64,000 bases of DNA from Blastopirellula marina (lineage in GTDB: Bacteria; Planctomycetota; Planctomycetia; Pirellulales; Pirellulaceae). The translations under genes and the position numbers were made by a program. Shown here piece after piece: positions 18,302-27,670 of the stretch. Every line of letters begins with the position of its first letter. The stretch's first letter is position 1. The notes under the pieces are model-generated. The model worked only from the letters and a program-made list of their open reading frames with translations. It was not told where the DNA came from and ran no database searches. The DNA lies in the NCBI RefSeq assembly GCF_002967765.1, contig NZ_PUHY01000010.1, positions 682,001 to 746,000 of the forward strand, in the 5' to 3' direction.

Positions 18302-18796
18302 ATGAACAGGCATGATGAGTTCGAAAACGCGATAAGTGCCCATTGGGCGGACATTGTTCGCCTCGGCATTCTGATGTTTGCGGACGAGACCGAAGCTGAG
18401 GAAGTCGCCCAGCAGACGTTCTTCAAAGCTTATACCGCGTGGGACTCGTTCGAGGGACGTGCAAGCGTCCGAACGTGGCTATTTCGGATCGCCGTCAATG
18501 TCTGCCGTAGGAATCTCACAACTCGCAAACGTTTTCAAGGCGAACGACTCGAACATCAAATCGAGTTAGCCCACCCCGAGACTGACCCGCGTGAAATTCA
18601 AATGCAAGAGAAAGTCAGGCAGGCCTTAGAGCAAGTGGCGCCGCCTCATCGCTTGATCCTAACGCTGTTCTGTATCGAGGGGATGAAACATCAGGAGATC
18701 GCCAAGATCTTTGATGTGCCCGAAGGAACGGTCTGGTCGCGGTTGCACAAGGCCAAGCAAGAACTGAAAAAAGCATTCCACACAATTGAGGATTGA
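18302..18796 (+). CDS. ECF-family RNA polymerase sigma factor
   Basis: The 164-residue protein has the two sigma domains of ECF factors: region 2 (EEVAQQTFFKAYTAWDSFEG, then VRTWLFRIAVNVCRR) and region 4 (HRLILTLFCIEGMKHQEIAK, VPEGTVWSRLHKAKQELKKA). It would recruit polymerase to a small stress regulon. Its stop codon is three bases from the next ATG, and that gene encodes a membrane protein in the position of an anti-sigma factor. Confidence 0.92.
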   Translation: MNRHDEFENAISAHWADIVRLGILMFADETEAEEVAQQTFFKAYTAWDSFEGRASVRTWLFRIAVNVCRRNLTTRKRFQGERLEHQIELAHPETDPREIQMQEKVRQALEQVAPPHRLILTLFCIEGMKHQEIAKIFDVPEGTVWSRLHKAKQELKKAFHTIED

Positions 18797-18798
18797 TT

Positions 18799-19497
18799 AT
18801 GGATACCAACGATATCAAGAAACTGTGCCTCAAGTACGTTTATGGAGCAGCACTGACGGATGCTGAGCGGGCCGTTGTGGACGACTACGCTAAAGCAACA
18901 GATGGCCAGGCCTATCTCCAAGAGTGTCGGGAGATGAAACACCTGCTTACGAACGTAGCCGATGTGAAAGTCAGGCCCATCGACCACGAAGCGATGATCG
19001 AGAATTTTGAGCGTACAGTACGCCAATCATTCGATCGGACGGTTTTTCGACCTGTGAAGGAAACCTACGGATTGCCAGTCATTCTGGGACTTTTGGCCTG
19101 CTCACTCATCTTTTTCGATGGGTGGAGCATCCTGAATGCCGTCCTTCTGGGAGTCAGCGCATTGTGGTTAATCGTGACATGGTTCCAACGCTATTACATG
19201 GCGAAGATCTTGAGCAAACCGGATCTTTATGAATATGCCATGACATCGCGCAGACGGTCCGATCGAATCATCAAGAGTCTGCCTGGCCGACTTCTGATCG
19301 CTCTGTTTGTCGGCCTGGCCATCGCTGTTACGGCTTTCATCGCGTACTGGGGCTATCAGGAGTTCGGCTTCCTCTTCCCGGCGATCATGGTGTTCCTGCT
19401 TGTCGAGACATTGGTCATCATCATCTACCAGATCCGCCAGCAAAAGCGATCTAATCGCGAAGTCTGGGACTGGTGGGAGGAAGAGATCAAGGAGTAA
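18799..19497 (+). CDS. Membrane protein, probable anti-sigma partner
   Basis: The 232-residue product starts at ATG 18799, two bases after the sigma factor stop; an upstream TTG at 18793 would overlap it. The first ~75 residues are soluble and helical (LCLKYVYGAALTDAERAVVD), resembling the cytoplasmic sigma-binding part of anti-sigma proteins but without a ZAS HxxxCxxC motif. Four hydrophobic segments follow in two pairs. Coupling to the sigma gene suggests it restrains that factor; this is inferred from context only. Confidence 0.7.
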   Translation: MDTNDIKKLCLKYVYGAALTDAERAVVDDYAKATDGQAYLQECREMKHLLTNVADVKVRPIDHEAMIENFERTVRQSFDRTVFRPVKETYGLPVILGLLACSLIFFDGWSILNAVLLGVSALWLIVTWFQRYYMAKILSKPDLYEYAMTSRRRSDRIIKSLPGRLLIALFVGLAIAVTAFIAYWGYQEFGFLFPAIMVFLLVETLVIIIYQIRQQKRSNREVWDWWEEEIKE

Positions 19498-19776
19498 AAG
19501 GCTAAACATTCTGGATCAAGCCGTCAGCCCCCAGATTGATCCTAGTGATGCGTGGCTTTTGTTCGCAACGACAAGCCGAAGTCAACCGCCCCGAGCTAAC
19601 AGCGTATTCGGGCGGCCCCTACAAGTCCTGCTGGCGGCGAGTTTCATAGCTTGAAACTACGCTTTCGCGTTTGCTAAAATCAGGTCCTTGTGCCTCGTTT
19701 CAATCCCTCCCTCAATCGGATCGGGCTTCCACCGCCGGGTGAAGGTCTGTTTCCGTTCTCAGCGACTGTGGAATCT

Positions 19777-22068
19777 ATGCTACGTTCTCGCTTCTATCAG
19801 GCTTTTGTTTGGCCTTTGCTGCTTCTTTGTGCTTCTCTTGTGGCTGCGGAGCAAGCGGAGGATCCGGGCAGGGATGGAGACGAGCCAGCGAGCGAAATCG
19901 ATAAGATCCTGGAGGGGCACTCGGCCCATGGGGAAGTGTTCAACGAGGGACCTCGCCAGAAGGCGTATCTCATGGGTGGAACGGGTCAGGTCCGGTTTCC
20001 GATTAGTTCCAAAGACCCTGTCGTGCAGAAGTTCTTCGACCAAGGCCTGGGCCAGTTGTATGGGTTCTGGTATCTCGAAGCGGAACGCTCCTTTCGCCAT
20101 GCGGCATCGCTCGATCCTGACTGCGCCATGACTTACTGGGGAGCCGCGATGGCCAACCGCCAAAACACCGATCGTGCGAAAGGCTTCATCCAAGAAGCAG
20201 TCGAGCGCCGCGACAACGCCGACCAGCGAGAGAAGATGTACATCGACGCCCTGGACGCCTATGTCAAATTCGATAGCAAAGAAAAGGAAAAGCGAAACGA
20301 CGCGTTTACCAAATCGCTGGAAAACATTCTGTTGAAGTATCCCGACGACCTGGAAGCGAAGGCCTTGTTGGCATTGCACCTCTGGGAATCGAAGTCGTCG
20401 AGCACGAGTTATATTGCCGCTAACGCTTTGCTACAGGACATATTTGAAGTCGAGCCGATGCACTCCGCGCATCACTTCCGCATCCACCTCTGGGACAGAC
20501 GAGAACCGGAAATGGCCCTCGGCTCCGCGGCTCGTTGCGGTCAGTCGTCGCCTAGCATCGCGCACATGTGGCACATGCCTGGTCATATCTATTCCCGATT
20601 GCATCGCTATCAAGATGCCGTTTGGCAGCAAGAAGCTTCGGCGCGGGTCGACCATGCCCACATGATCCACGACCAAGTGATGCCGGATGAGATTCATAAC
20701 TTTGCCCATAACAACGAGTGGCTCATTCGCAACCTGATTCACGTTGGCCGGGTTCATGATGCGGTCGATTTGGCCAAGAACATGATCGAACTTCCGCGCC
20801 ATCCCCGCTACAACACGCTTGCCAAGAACGGAAGCACTTCGCACGGACGACGTCGCTTGTTCCAGGTTCTGCGCACCTACGAACTGTGGGAGGACTTGAT
20901 TGACCTGGCAGATTCCTCCTACCTGGAACCGACGGACGACGAGAACGAGCAGATCAAACGTCTGCGTTACCTCGGCTTGGCGTACTTTCAAAAAGGAAAC
21001 CAGGAAGCAGGTAACGCTCAAATCGCCGAACTCGAGCGTCGCTTAGAAACGCTCAAGACCGAAGCCGAAACGGAAAGTTCAAGCGAAGAAGCGGAATCCG
21101 AAGAAGCAAAGAAATCGGCAACGAAAGCCCATAAGGAACGTCAATCAAAAATCGAAAAGCTGGAAAAGACGATCAACGTTCTGAAAGGGCACAAAGCGAT
21201 CGCGAATCAAGCGTTCGAGGAGGGGTATGAACTTATTAAGGGGGACGGCGACGTCGATCCGATTTACCTCGCCAAGGTTCAATGGCAAGCCGGACATCAG
21301 GACGAGGCGATCAAAGCGTTGCGGAAGAATATCAATTCGCATAAGAACGAAGTCCAGCCGCTTGCCGTGCTCGCCGAAATCTTGTGGTTGTCAGATAAAA
21401 AGGATGAATGCAAGACGGTGCTGGAAGACCTGCGTCAGATCTCCGCCCAGAGCGATCTCGATGTTCCCCTCTTTGCTCGGCTGACTCCCATTGCGAAGGA
21501 ACTCGGCTATGAGGAGGATTGGCGAGTGCAATACGTTGCTGCAGACGACGTCGGAGATCGTCCGCCGCTTGACTCGCTTGGCCCATTCCGCTGGCATCCT
21601 TCCGACGCCCCCGAGTGGCAGCTAACTGATGCGGCAGGCATTCCCCATTCATCCGCCGAATTCAAGGGCAAGCCTCACGTCGTCATTTTCTATCTTGGTT
21701 CGGGATGTCTGCACTGCGCCGAGCAATTGCAAGCATTTGCCCCGCGCATGGCGGATTTCCAGGAAGCCGGTCTTGAGATGATCGCGATCAGCACCGACGA
21801 TCCGAAGAAACTAAAAGAATCAATCGACAATTATGGTGAAGCCGCACTCCCCATTCCCCTGGTTTCGGACGAACCGCTGAACGTATTCAAAGAGTTTCGG
21901 GTTTACGACGACTTTGAAAACCAGCCTCTGCATGGAACCTTCGTCATTGATGGCGATGGGAAGATTCGTTGGCAGGACATCAGCTACGAGCCGTTTATGG
22001 ACCCCGATTTCGTGCTGTCGGAAGCCAAGAGACTCTTGTCGCAAGATACCAGTTCAGACGCAGATTAA
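19777..22068 (+). CDS. Secreted TPR protein with C-terminal thioredoxin-like/AhpC-TSA domain
   Basis: Starting at ATG 19777 the 763-residue product has a signal peptide (MLRSRFYQAFVWPLLLLCAS...VAAE). Residues ~55-560 form tetratricopeptide-like helices, including CAMTYWGAAMANRQNTDRAK and a His-rich conserved segment (AHMWHMPGHIYSRLHRYQDA). A Glu/Ser/Lys-rich coiled-coil insert lies near residues 410-470. The last ~160 residues are a redoxin domain with FYLGSGCLHCAEQL, whose CxxC is near residues 644-647, and IAISTDDPKKLKES. It probably acts in the periplasm as a thiol or peroxide-handling protein coupled to a protein-binding scaffold; the substrate is unknown. Confidence 0.82.
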   Translation: MLRSRFYQAFVWPLLLLCASLVAAEQAEDPGRDGDEPASEIDKILEGHSAHGEVFNEGPRQKAYLMGGTGQVRFPISSKDPVVQKFFDQGLGQLYGFWYLEAERSFRHAASLDPDCAMTYWGAAMANRQNTDRAKGFIQEAVERRDNADQREKMYIDALDAYVKFDSKEKEKRNDAFTKSLENILLKYPDDLEAKALLALHLWESKSSSTSYIAANALLQDIFEVEPMHSAHHFRIHLWDRREPEMALGSAARCGQSSPSIAHMWHMPGHIYSRLHRYQDAVWQQEASARVDHAHMIHDQVMPDEIHNFAHNNEWLIRNLIHVGRVHDAVDLAKNMIELPRHPRYNTLAKNGSTSHGRRRLFQVLRTYELWEDLIDLADSSYLEPTDDENEQIKRLRYLGLAYFQKGNQEAGNAQIAELERRLETLKTEAETESSSEEAESEEAKKSATKAHKERQSKIEKLEKTINVLKGHKAIANQAFEEGYELIKGDGDVDPIYLAKVQWQAGHQDEAIKALRKNINSHKNEVQPLAVLAEILWLSDKKDECKTVLEDLRQISAQSDLDVPLFARLTPIAKELGYEEDWRVQYVAADDVGDRPPLDSLGPFRWHPSDAPEWQLTDAAGIPHSSAEFKGKPHVVIFYLGSGCLHCAEQLQAFAPRMADFQEAGLEMIAISTDDPKKLKESIDNYGEAALPIPLVSDEPLNVFKEFRVYDDFENQPLHGTFVIDGDGKIRWQDISYEPFMDPDFVLSEAKRLLSQDTSSDAD

Positions 22069-22263
22069 GATCGGATACGTTGCTATCTCCGTGGTAAAGT
22101 CGCGTCTCACGCCAAACGGGCCGATGGCTAGTAGATCGCTGCCAGCCAAACGATTGCAGTCCCGGCTTCCAGCAGACACAATGACAGTACTTAGGAAACA
22201 AGGCGAGCTGGATCAGCCGATCTTTTTCGCGGAAGCCGTTTTGACTGAGGAGATTCGAGTCCA

Positions 22264-22980
22264 GTGACTAGTACCAAGTTTCTCGCGCGCGTTTGTCTGA
22301 AGTCTGCCCTGGCGGCATCCGTTTTCTTACTGGCGACCGCTGATGCCAGAAGCGACGATGCCCCTCAAGGAAAAGTCGTGTTTGCGGACGACTTTGATGG
22401 CTCCGATGCGAAACCGGTTCAGTCGATCGAAGACCTGCAGCGATGGGAATTCCTCGATCCGAAAACGTGGACTTGGAAGAAAACGGAAGACGCTGGCGGT
22501 GTCATCGAAATCACCGAGCGTGGTAGCGAGTACACGCCTCCCACGCGCAGCCCGGGTCACGTTGCGTTGGTCAAGGACTTGGAAGTTGGTAACTGCGAGA
22601 TTCGCTTCCGTGTTCGCAGCACGAAAGACACCGGCAACCACCGCGACTGCTGTATTTTCTTCGGCTATCAAGACGCATCGCATTTCTATTACTGCCACCT
22701 GGGCGCGAAGCCAGACCCGCACAGCGGCCAAATCATGATCGTCAAAGAGGCACCACGGTTAGCCCTTACGAAGAACGAGAAGCTGACTCCTTGGGACGAT
22801 CAGTGGCATAACGTCATGGTACGTCGCAATATCGATACCGGACTGATCGAGGTCTTCTTCGACGACATGACCACACCGCACATGAGCGTCACCGACAAGA
22901 CATTCGGCGCTGGGCGAATTGGCATCGGATCGTTCGACGATCTCAATGCCTTTGATGACTTAAAGGTATCTACCTTCTGA
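22264..22980 (+). CDS. Secreted LamG/DUF1080-like domain protein
   Basis: The GTG at 22264 opens a 238-residue protein with a signal peptide ending near ADARS. The rest has a jelly-roll pattern typical of concanavalin-A-like or DUF1080-type domains: VFADDFDG, LVKDLEVGNCEIRFRVRST, DDQWHNVMVRRN and the final IGIGSFDDLNAFDDLKV. Such domains bind or cleave carbohydrates, but I see no catalytic residues I can name. It lies 195 bases after the TPR-redoxin gene on the same strand. Confidence 0.72.
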   Translation: MTSTKFLARVCLKSALAASVFLLATADARSDDAPQGKVVFADDFDGSDAKPVQSIEDLQRWEFLDPKTWTWKKTEDAGGVIEITERGSEYTPPTRSPGHVALVKDLEVGNCEIRFRVRSTKDTGNHRDCCIFFGYQDASHFYYCHLGAKPDPHSGQIMIVKEAPRLALTKNEKLTPWDDQWHNVMVRRNIDTGLIEVFFDDMTTPHMSVTDKTFGAGRIGIGSFDDLNAFDDLKVSTF

Positions 22981-23019
22981 TGAAGCACTGCGTGGAGACG
23001 CACTCTAACGCGCTAAGCG

Positions 23020-23358
23020 TTAAGACTCCGGATCAAAACCAAACACGCGTAGCTCTTGATCGCAGCGACACGCTTTGGCCAGCCGGGCAGCCCAGGCGAC
23101 CGCTTCTTCTCGGGTAGGAATCTCCAGCACGGCGAATCCACCATTGAGGGGCGGGGCCCAGGGGTAGCCTCCCTCAGCGATCGAGCCATCGGCAGAAACA
23201 AGAACAGGCGGCACCGCTTCATCTATGCCACCGCCAAACACATAGACGCCAGCTTCCTTCGCCTCGCGGATCACCGCATGCGAGTCCCGCCCGACCGCCT
23301 CCATCTCATCTTCCGGCGCAACCATCGCGGCACTCGGGAACGAAATCAAGTACTTCAC
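23020..23358 (-). CDS. YCII-related (DGPF-type) protein
   Basis: This 112-residue protein belongs to the YCII superfamily of small ferredoxin-fold proteins. The best start is GTG 23358 with AAGAGG eight bases upstream, giving the usual KYLISFPSAAM opening. Core features are HAVIREAKEAGVYVFGGGID, DGSIAEGGYPWAPPLNGGFA and VLEIPTREEAVAWAARLA. YCII proteins often sit next to ECF sigma factors; here the nearest one is 4.2 kb away beside a YCII fragment. A catalytic activity is not established. Confidence 0.85.
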   Translation of the reverse strand: MKYLISFPSAAMVAPEDEMEAVGRDSHAVIREAKEAGVYVFGGGIDEAVPPVLVSADGSIAEGGYPWAPPLNGGFAVLEIPTREEAVAWAARLAKACRCDQELRVFGFDPES

Positions 23359-23589
23359 TGCGGGCCTCTTTTGCCGATAACTCTGAAACACATGCTACCG
23401 ATGACAACTAAGCTTATTTATCGGAACCTGCGACCGGACGCCAGTAGGCTGCACAGTTTGATCGAACGGATGATTCTCTCCGCTAACAATAAGCAGTAAT
23501 AAACATCGCCATCAAAGTCATCGACATGTCGATTCAAGCGAACACGCTTCGATTTCCTTAGTAGAATCGACACACCGAAAGCATTATCA

Positions 23590-23910
23590 GTGGCCATACG
23601 CGAACTCACCCGAGCTGAATTCCTTGCAACATTCGATCCACCAATGCGGAGTTTGGAAGAGGGCGAATCGTATCGACCGGTATCGCTGAGAGACTACGTG
23701 ACTGAATGTATCGAGGAACTGGAGTTGTCGTCTAGCGTAGATAAACTCGAAGTCCACCATGTCTATCTCAGTAACGACAAGATGCACACTCACGCCCTTC
23801 TTCACTTCGGTCAGCCCAACCGGTATCTGGTAATCGTTATTGAGCACGATCCTGATCTAATTTTCGGGCACTATCTGCTTGATCTAGATCAGGAATATGG
23901 GAGATCTTAA
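23590..23910 (+). CDS. Hypothetical protein
   Basis: The 106-residue frame starts with GTG at 23590. It is acidic, with SLRDYVTECIEELELSSSVD and a beta-rich C-terminal half (VHHVYLSNDKMHTHALLHFG, RYLVIVIEHDPDLIFGHYLL). It looks like a small cytoplasmic alpha/beta protein of the kind found near polymorphic toxin systems, but I cannot assign a family. The next gene begins 27 bases downstream. Confidence 0.55.
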   Translation: MAIRELTRAEFLATFDPPMRSLEEGESYRPVSLRDYVTECIEELELSSSVDKLEVHHVYLSNDKMHTHALLHFGQPNRYLVIVIEHDPDLIFGHYLLDLDQEYGRS

Positions 23911-23937
23911 TTTTCTCCGCCCCCAACGAGGTTCCGC

Positions 23938-24861
23938 ATGAAGATTAGTAAGCCACTGCAAAAAGTTCTCGACGAGATCGCTCAGTCCGATTCCCTTTGG
24001 TTGAAGATGAATCCCCAGGCATTGCTTCTTCATCAGTGGGCCGAAACGGAACAGATGCCGAGCGATCCGTTCGACATCGACGTGCTGCTTAGGCAAGGGT
24101 TGTATTCCGAATGCACAGAAGCACAGTGGCGTCTGGTGAGGTTCAAGTTTCCTGATTTGTTGGCGTTGAACGAAGTAGCGGCCTATCGGCGGATAACAGG
24201 CGACTCACCGCTGGAATACGCGATACTGATGAGCTTGTCGGCTCGGGCCGAGTGGATTGCGGCGAAGATCAATTGGCGTTACGAGCGTGAGACCTTATGG
24301 GGGCCGCTCATGTTGGCGTCGGCAAGTCACGACCGCCTGGCCACACAGCGGTTAGTCGACCATTGGAAAGTGTGGACCGACAAGCCCGACAATCCAGCCC
24401 TAGTTCCGATCACGGAAGCAATCGTGGCCTTGATCGAGAACAACCCAGCCGAACTCAGCGCAGCGACCGACAAATTTCGTAAGTCGGTCGGTTCGTATTT
24501 GAAGGGGCTGCAAGCTGCGTTGGTCGGCATCGCGAATAATCATCCGGCCAACTTCTCCGATGGCATGCAGCAGATGCTGAAGCAGTTTCGCGGTTACCTC
24601 TTCAACGAGAAGACCTCCGCCCTAATCAATCCGCACGCACAGGGCCTGTTCGAACTGGTCCGCGTCTTCTCACCAGAGTGTGCGGCCGCATTCGATGCGC
24701 AGCAGGGGTTGCCGTGGGATGCCGAGTACAGTGAAGCAATACGGAATCTGTCGGACATTCAACCGGAACTTGCCCAGCTTGACCTGCCGGAAGATCTAAG
24801 AAAACCGTTGATCAGCATGGAAGCACTGGATTGGCCCCCCGACAATCGACCGAAGAAGTAG
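23938..24861 (+). CDS. Hypothetical alpha-helical protein
   Basis: This 307-residue soluble protein starts at ATG 23938 with GAGG seven bases upstream. It is mostly helical (AEWIAAKINWRYERETLWGP, ATQRLVDHWKVWTDKP) and resembles helical-repeat immunity-like proteins in overall composition. No catalytic motif, signal peptide or membrane segment is visible. It probably forms a two-gene unit with the preceding small gene. Confidence 0.6.
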   Translation: MKISKPLQKVLDEIAQSDSLWLKMNPQALLLHQWAETEQMPSDPFDIDVLLRQGLYSECTEAQWRLVRFKFPDLLALNEVAAYRRITGDSPLEYAILMSLSARAEWIAAKINWRYERETLWGPLMLASASHDRLATQRLVDHWKVWTDKPDNPALVPITEAIVALIENNPAELSAATDKFRKSVGSYLKGLQAALVGIANNHPANFSDGMQQMLKQFRGYLFNEKTSALINPHAQGLFELVRVFSPECAAAFDAQQGLPWDAEYSEAIRNLSDIQPELAQLDLPEDLRKPLISMEALDWPPDNRPKK

Positions 24862-25130
24862 GCAGAGGAATACTCTTGGAGCCATCACCGGGAACACGCA
24901 CCCGACGTTTGAGCAAAAGATTACCCCCCGAACTCGGCTTCTGTGCAATATTTCCTTGACGGAGAGGGGCTACTACGACAGTTTGATAGTGAGGATCGCG
25001 CGTTTTACGTAGCTAATCGTCGCGATACCAACGACCTGACATAGTCCAGATTCGAGTTGCCACCGTGCACGAACGAATCGTGCCGAACTCGGATGCCTCG
25101 ATCAATCCGCTTACGAGAAGCTGAAATCCT

Positions 25131-25553
25131 ATGCCAGTTGATCTAGAGTTTTACGCGAACGGAGTCGTAATGAAGCATCACGGCGTTGTGACCGATGACG
25201 AGTTGCTTTCGTCTGATCACGATATCTACGCGCACGTCTATCCTGAAGGCATGCAATTTCAGCTGGTCGACCTGGACGAAGTCACCGACTTCCAAGGCTC
25301 GATGGACACACTCCGTTATCTGGGCGAAAAAGATCGTGAGTTGGCTCAGAAGGCAGGCCATCGCCGTTATATCGTAGTGATCGCTCCTTCTCAGGGGCGC
25401 CGGCAGTCGATCTTGTGGCAGGTCTGGGCTCAAGATACCAACACGGACGATCCGGTCATTCTGACGAAGATCGTACATTCGATCGAAGAAGCCCGCGAGT
25501 GGCTACACGAAAACGATGTCGATGCCTCCTCCGTTCGCCGTGGTGCTGCTTAG
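25131..25553 (+). CDS. STAS/SpoIIAA-like protein, copy A
   Basis: The 140-residue product has an alternating strand-helix layout like STAS/SpoIIAA-type proteins: an opening strand LEFYANGVVMKHHG, a central QFQLVDLDEVTDFQG, RRYIVVIAPSQGR and a closing EEAREWLHE helix. About 73 of 140 positions match the paralogue at 27.2 kb without gaps, and both contain the phrase SILWQVWA. The two copies flank a receiver-GGDEF protein. A signalling role is inferred from the neighbours; no phosphorylatable STAS Ser can be assigned. Confidence 0.72.
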   Translation: MPVDLEFYANGVVMKHHGVVTDDELLSSDHDIYAHVYPEGMQFQLVDLDEVTDFQGSMDTLRYLGEKDRELAQKAGHRRYIVVIAPSQGRRQSILWQVWAQDTNTDDPVILTKIVHSIEEAREWLHENDVDASSVRRGAA

Positions 25554-25805
25554 CCTTTCGATGCCTCCCCGCACGAGCGTCAAACGTCCGGTTGTTACTC
25601 TTGCAATGGGAGGAACAGTCGCAGCGATTGTTTCGCTCAGTCGTGAGAAGCGGGACAATCCAGGCTCAGATTCTTCTGCGCGGAACATGAAATCCATAAT
25701 TGCCATGGACCTTGGTCTATCTTTTGGCGGTTGAGCACGGTCAACCGTTAAGGATGTTGTAAAGATTAACCCAGCGGCGGTAGGGGCATCGTCAGGAGAT
25801 TTCGA

Positions 25806-26792
25806 GTGCACGAGTTGCAAAAGATTGTGATCATCGAAGATGACAACGTGGCGGCAAAAGTTCTGGAAGACTATTTGCTGGCAGGAAGCAGCGGCCGTTA
25901 TACGATGTATCGTGTTCGCACCCTTCAAGATGCCTGTCAACTGTTATGTGACGAATCGATCGACGTAATCATCCTCGACCTCGGATTGCCCGATAGCAAG
26001 GGGTTATCCTCGATTCAAACATTACGGGTCGCTTCGCCTCATTCGGCAATTGTCGTCATGACGGCACACGACGATGACGAAGACGCTTGTCAGGCGATTC
26101 AATACGGCGCTCAAGCTTACGTGGCGAAACAGGAACGCGTCGGTCGTCGCATCTCGACGGTTGTCCGCCATGCGTTCATTCGTCAGCAAAGACAACTCGT
26201 CGTCGAGGCACAAGCGCACACCGATCCGCTCACCGGAATCGCGAATCGCCGCGCGTTCGATGCGGAGATCGAACGCTGCATCGCTAACTTCGTTCGCCAC
26301 AACGTCCCGTTCAGTCTGCTGCTGTTCGATATCGATCGGTTTAAATCGATCAACGATCAGTGGGGGCATCTGGTCGGTGATCAGGCACTGATGAATGTAG
26401 CCAAGACGTTGCAGCGGCAAACACGCTGCACCGATTTAGTGACTCGCTTCGGCGGGGAGGAATTCGCCGTGGTCGCTGCGACAACGGAATTGATCGAAGC
26501 GTTCTCGCTTGCTTCACGAATTCGTCGCGCGATTGACTTGCTCTTCCAAGAGGCGACGGACGAACAACCGCGTTTAACGGTCAGTGGTGGCGTTGCTGGT
26601 TACATGTCGTCCGACAATGTGCTTACCGTGATGGAACGTGCGGATACAGCGCTGTACCAGGCCAAACAACGTGGTCGCAATCAATGTGCGGTGCACCTGG
26701 ACAACTGGATTGTGTCGGACCAAGACGAAGCCGCTTTCGATTGGCTTAGTCAATCGGTAAAGCCGCCGCAATTCCAAAGCACGATTAGCTAA
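25806..26792 (+). CDS. Response regulator with diguanylate cyclase output (REC-GGDEF, PleD-like)
   Basis: The GTG at 25806 gives 328 residues. The receiver has the acidic pair at E11/D12, phospho-acceptor D58 (IILDLGLPD) and a Lys in AYVAKQ. A short linker leads to the GGDEF domain: HTDPLTGIANRRAFDAEIER, FDIDRFKSINDQWGHLVGDQ and GGEEF at about residues 216-220. RCTD before it is an RxxD inhibitory site. All catalytic landmarks are intact, so phosphorylation-controlled cyclic di-GMP synthesis is likely. No kinase gene is adjacent. Confidence 0.93.
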   Translation: MHELQKIVIIEDDNVAAKVLEDYLLAGSSGRYTMYRVRTLQDACQLLCDESIDVIILDLGLPDSKGLSSIQTLRVASPHSAIVVMTAHDDDEDACQAIQYGAQAYVAKQERVGRRISTVVRHAFIRQQRQLVVEAQAHTDPLTGIANRRAFDAEIERCIANFVRHNVPFSLLLFDIDRFKSINDQWGHLVGDQALMNVAKTLQRQTRCTDLVTRFGGEEFAVVAATTELIEAFSLASRIRRAIDLLFQEATDEQPRLTVSGGVAGYMSSDNVLTVMERADTALYQAKQRGRNQCAVHLDNWIVSDQDEAAFDWLSQSVKPPQFQSTIS

Positions 26793-27232
26793 ATCCAGAT
26801 TCGGATTACTCGAATACTTCAGCAATACCCTTCATTCAAATCGCATCGTCGCCGTGCTCAGTCGTCACGGCGACCTGCTTGCTGTTCTCGTCTCACCGCC
26901 TTCCCCAACTACCGCGTGACGCTTAGGTAATCACGGGCCAGGCAGCGGAAAGCCGCGTCTATTGCGTTTTCTACGCAGGCTCTTGTTGACGCCCCTGGAC
27001 CTGTGCGGCACGTTAGTAGCGACTTCCGGTTGCGAAACGTATCCCCTGCGTTTTCTCGATTCCGCCACATTCGATCGCAACCGTAACAGCCTCCCGCTGC
27101 TTTCGATTGCCTCCAGCAATCATCATGCGCGTCACGTCTTGTCCGTCTCTCCGTGAGCATTTGCTGCCGGTGAAAGCGATTTTTTAAGCGTTACGTAAAA
27201 CACCTCACTCCCTCATATACACCTTTGTTTTT
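26793..27232. other. Intergenic region
   Basis: This 440-base stretch between the REC-GGDEF gene and the second STAS-like gene has only short unsupported frames. I see no RNA gene, repeat or terminator with a T-run. Confidence 0.4.
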
Positions 27233-27658
27233 ATGCCCTTTGAATTAGAGTTCTATAACCATGGCGTTGTTATCAAACTGTTTGGCTTCGTCACCAACGA
27301 CGAACTGATTACGGTCAATCACAAGATCAACTGCCACGATTATCCAGCCAAGTTGCAGTTCGAATTGATCGACATGCGAAAGGTCGACGAGATCCCCAGT
27401 TCGATGGAAACGGCCAGGTTCCTCGGAGAGCGAGACCGTGAACTCGCGAAAGAATCGGGACAGCGTCGGCACATTGTCCTTGTTGCTCCCTCGCGTGGAC
27501 GAGCACCCTCGATCCTGTGGCAAGTATGGGCAAAGGATCCCAACACGGAAGATCCAGCAATCGTCACCAAACTCGTACGCACGGCCCGCCACGCACGTGA
27601 TTGGCTGAAACAGCAAGAGATCGATACGTCCAGCTTGGTGTTGAGCGATATCGCTTAA
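27233..27658 (+). CDS. STAS/SpoIIAA-like protein, copy B
   Basis: This 141-residue paralogue of the gene at 25.1 kb is about half identical to it over its full length (shared LEFY, QF.L.D, LGE.DRELA, APS.GR, SILWQVWA). It shares the alpha/beta layout but differs in charge along the first helix. Its stop lies 12 bases from the end of the convergent gene. The duplication seems old, since silent and coding changes are both widespread. Confidence 0.72.
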   Translation: MPFELEFYNHGVVIKLFGFVTNDELITVNHKINCHDYPAKLQFELIDMRKVDEIPSSMETARFLGERDRELAKESGQRRHIVLVAPSRGRAPSILWQVWAKDPNTEDPAIVTKLVRTARHARDWLKQQEIDTSSLVLSDIA

Positions 27659-27670
27659 AGCGGCTGGTAC

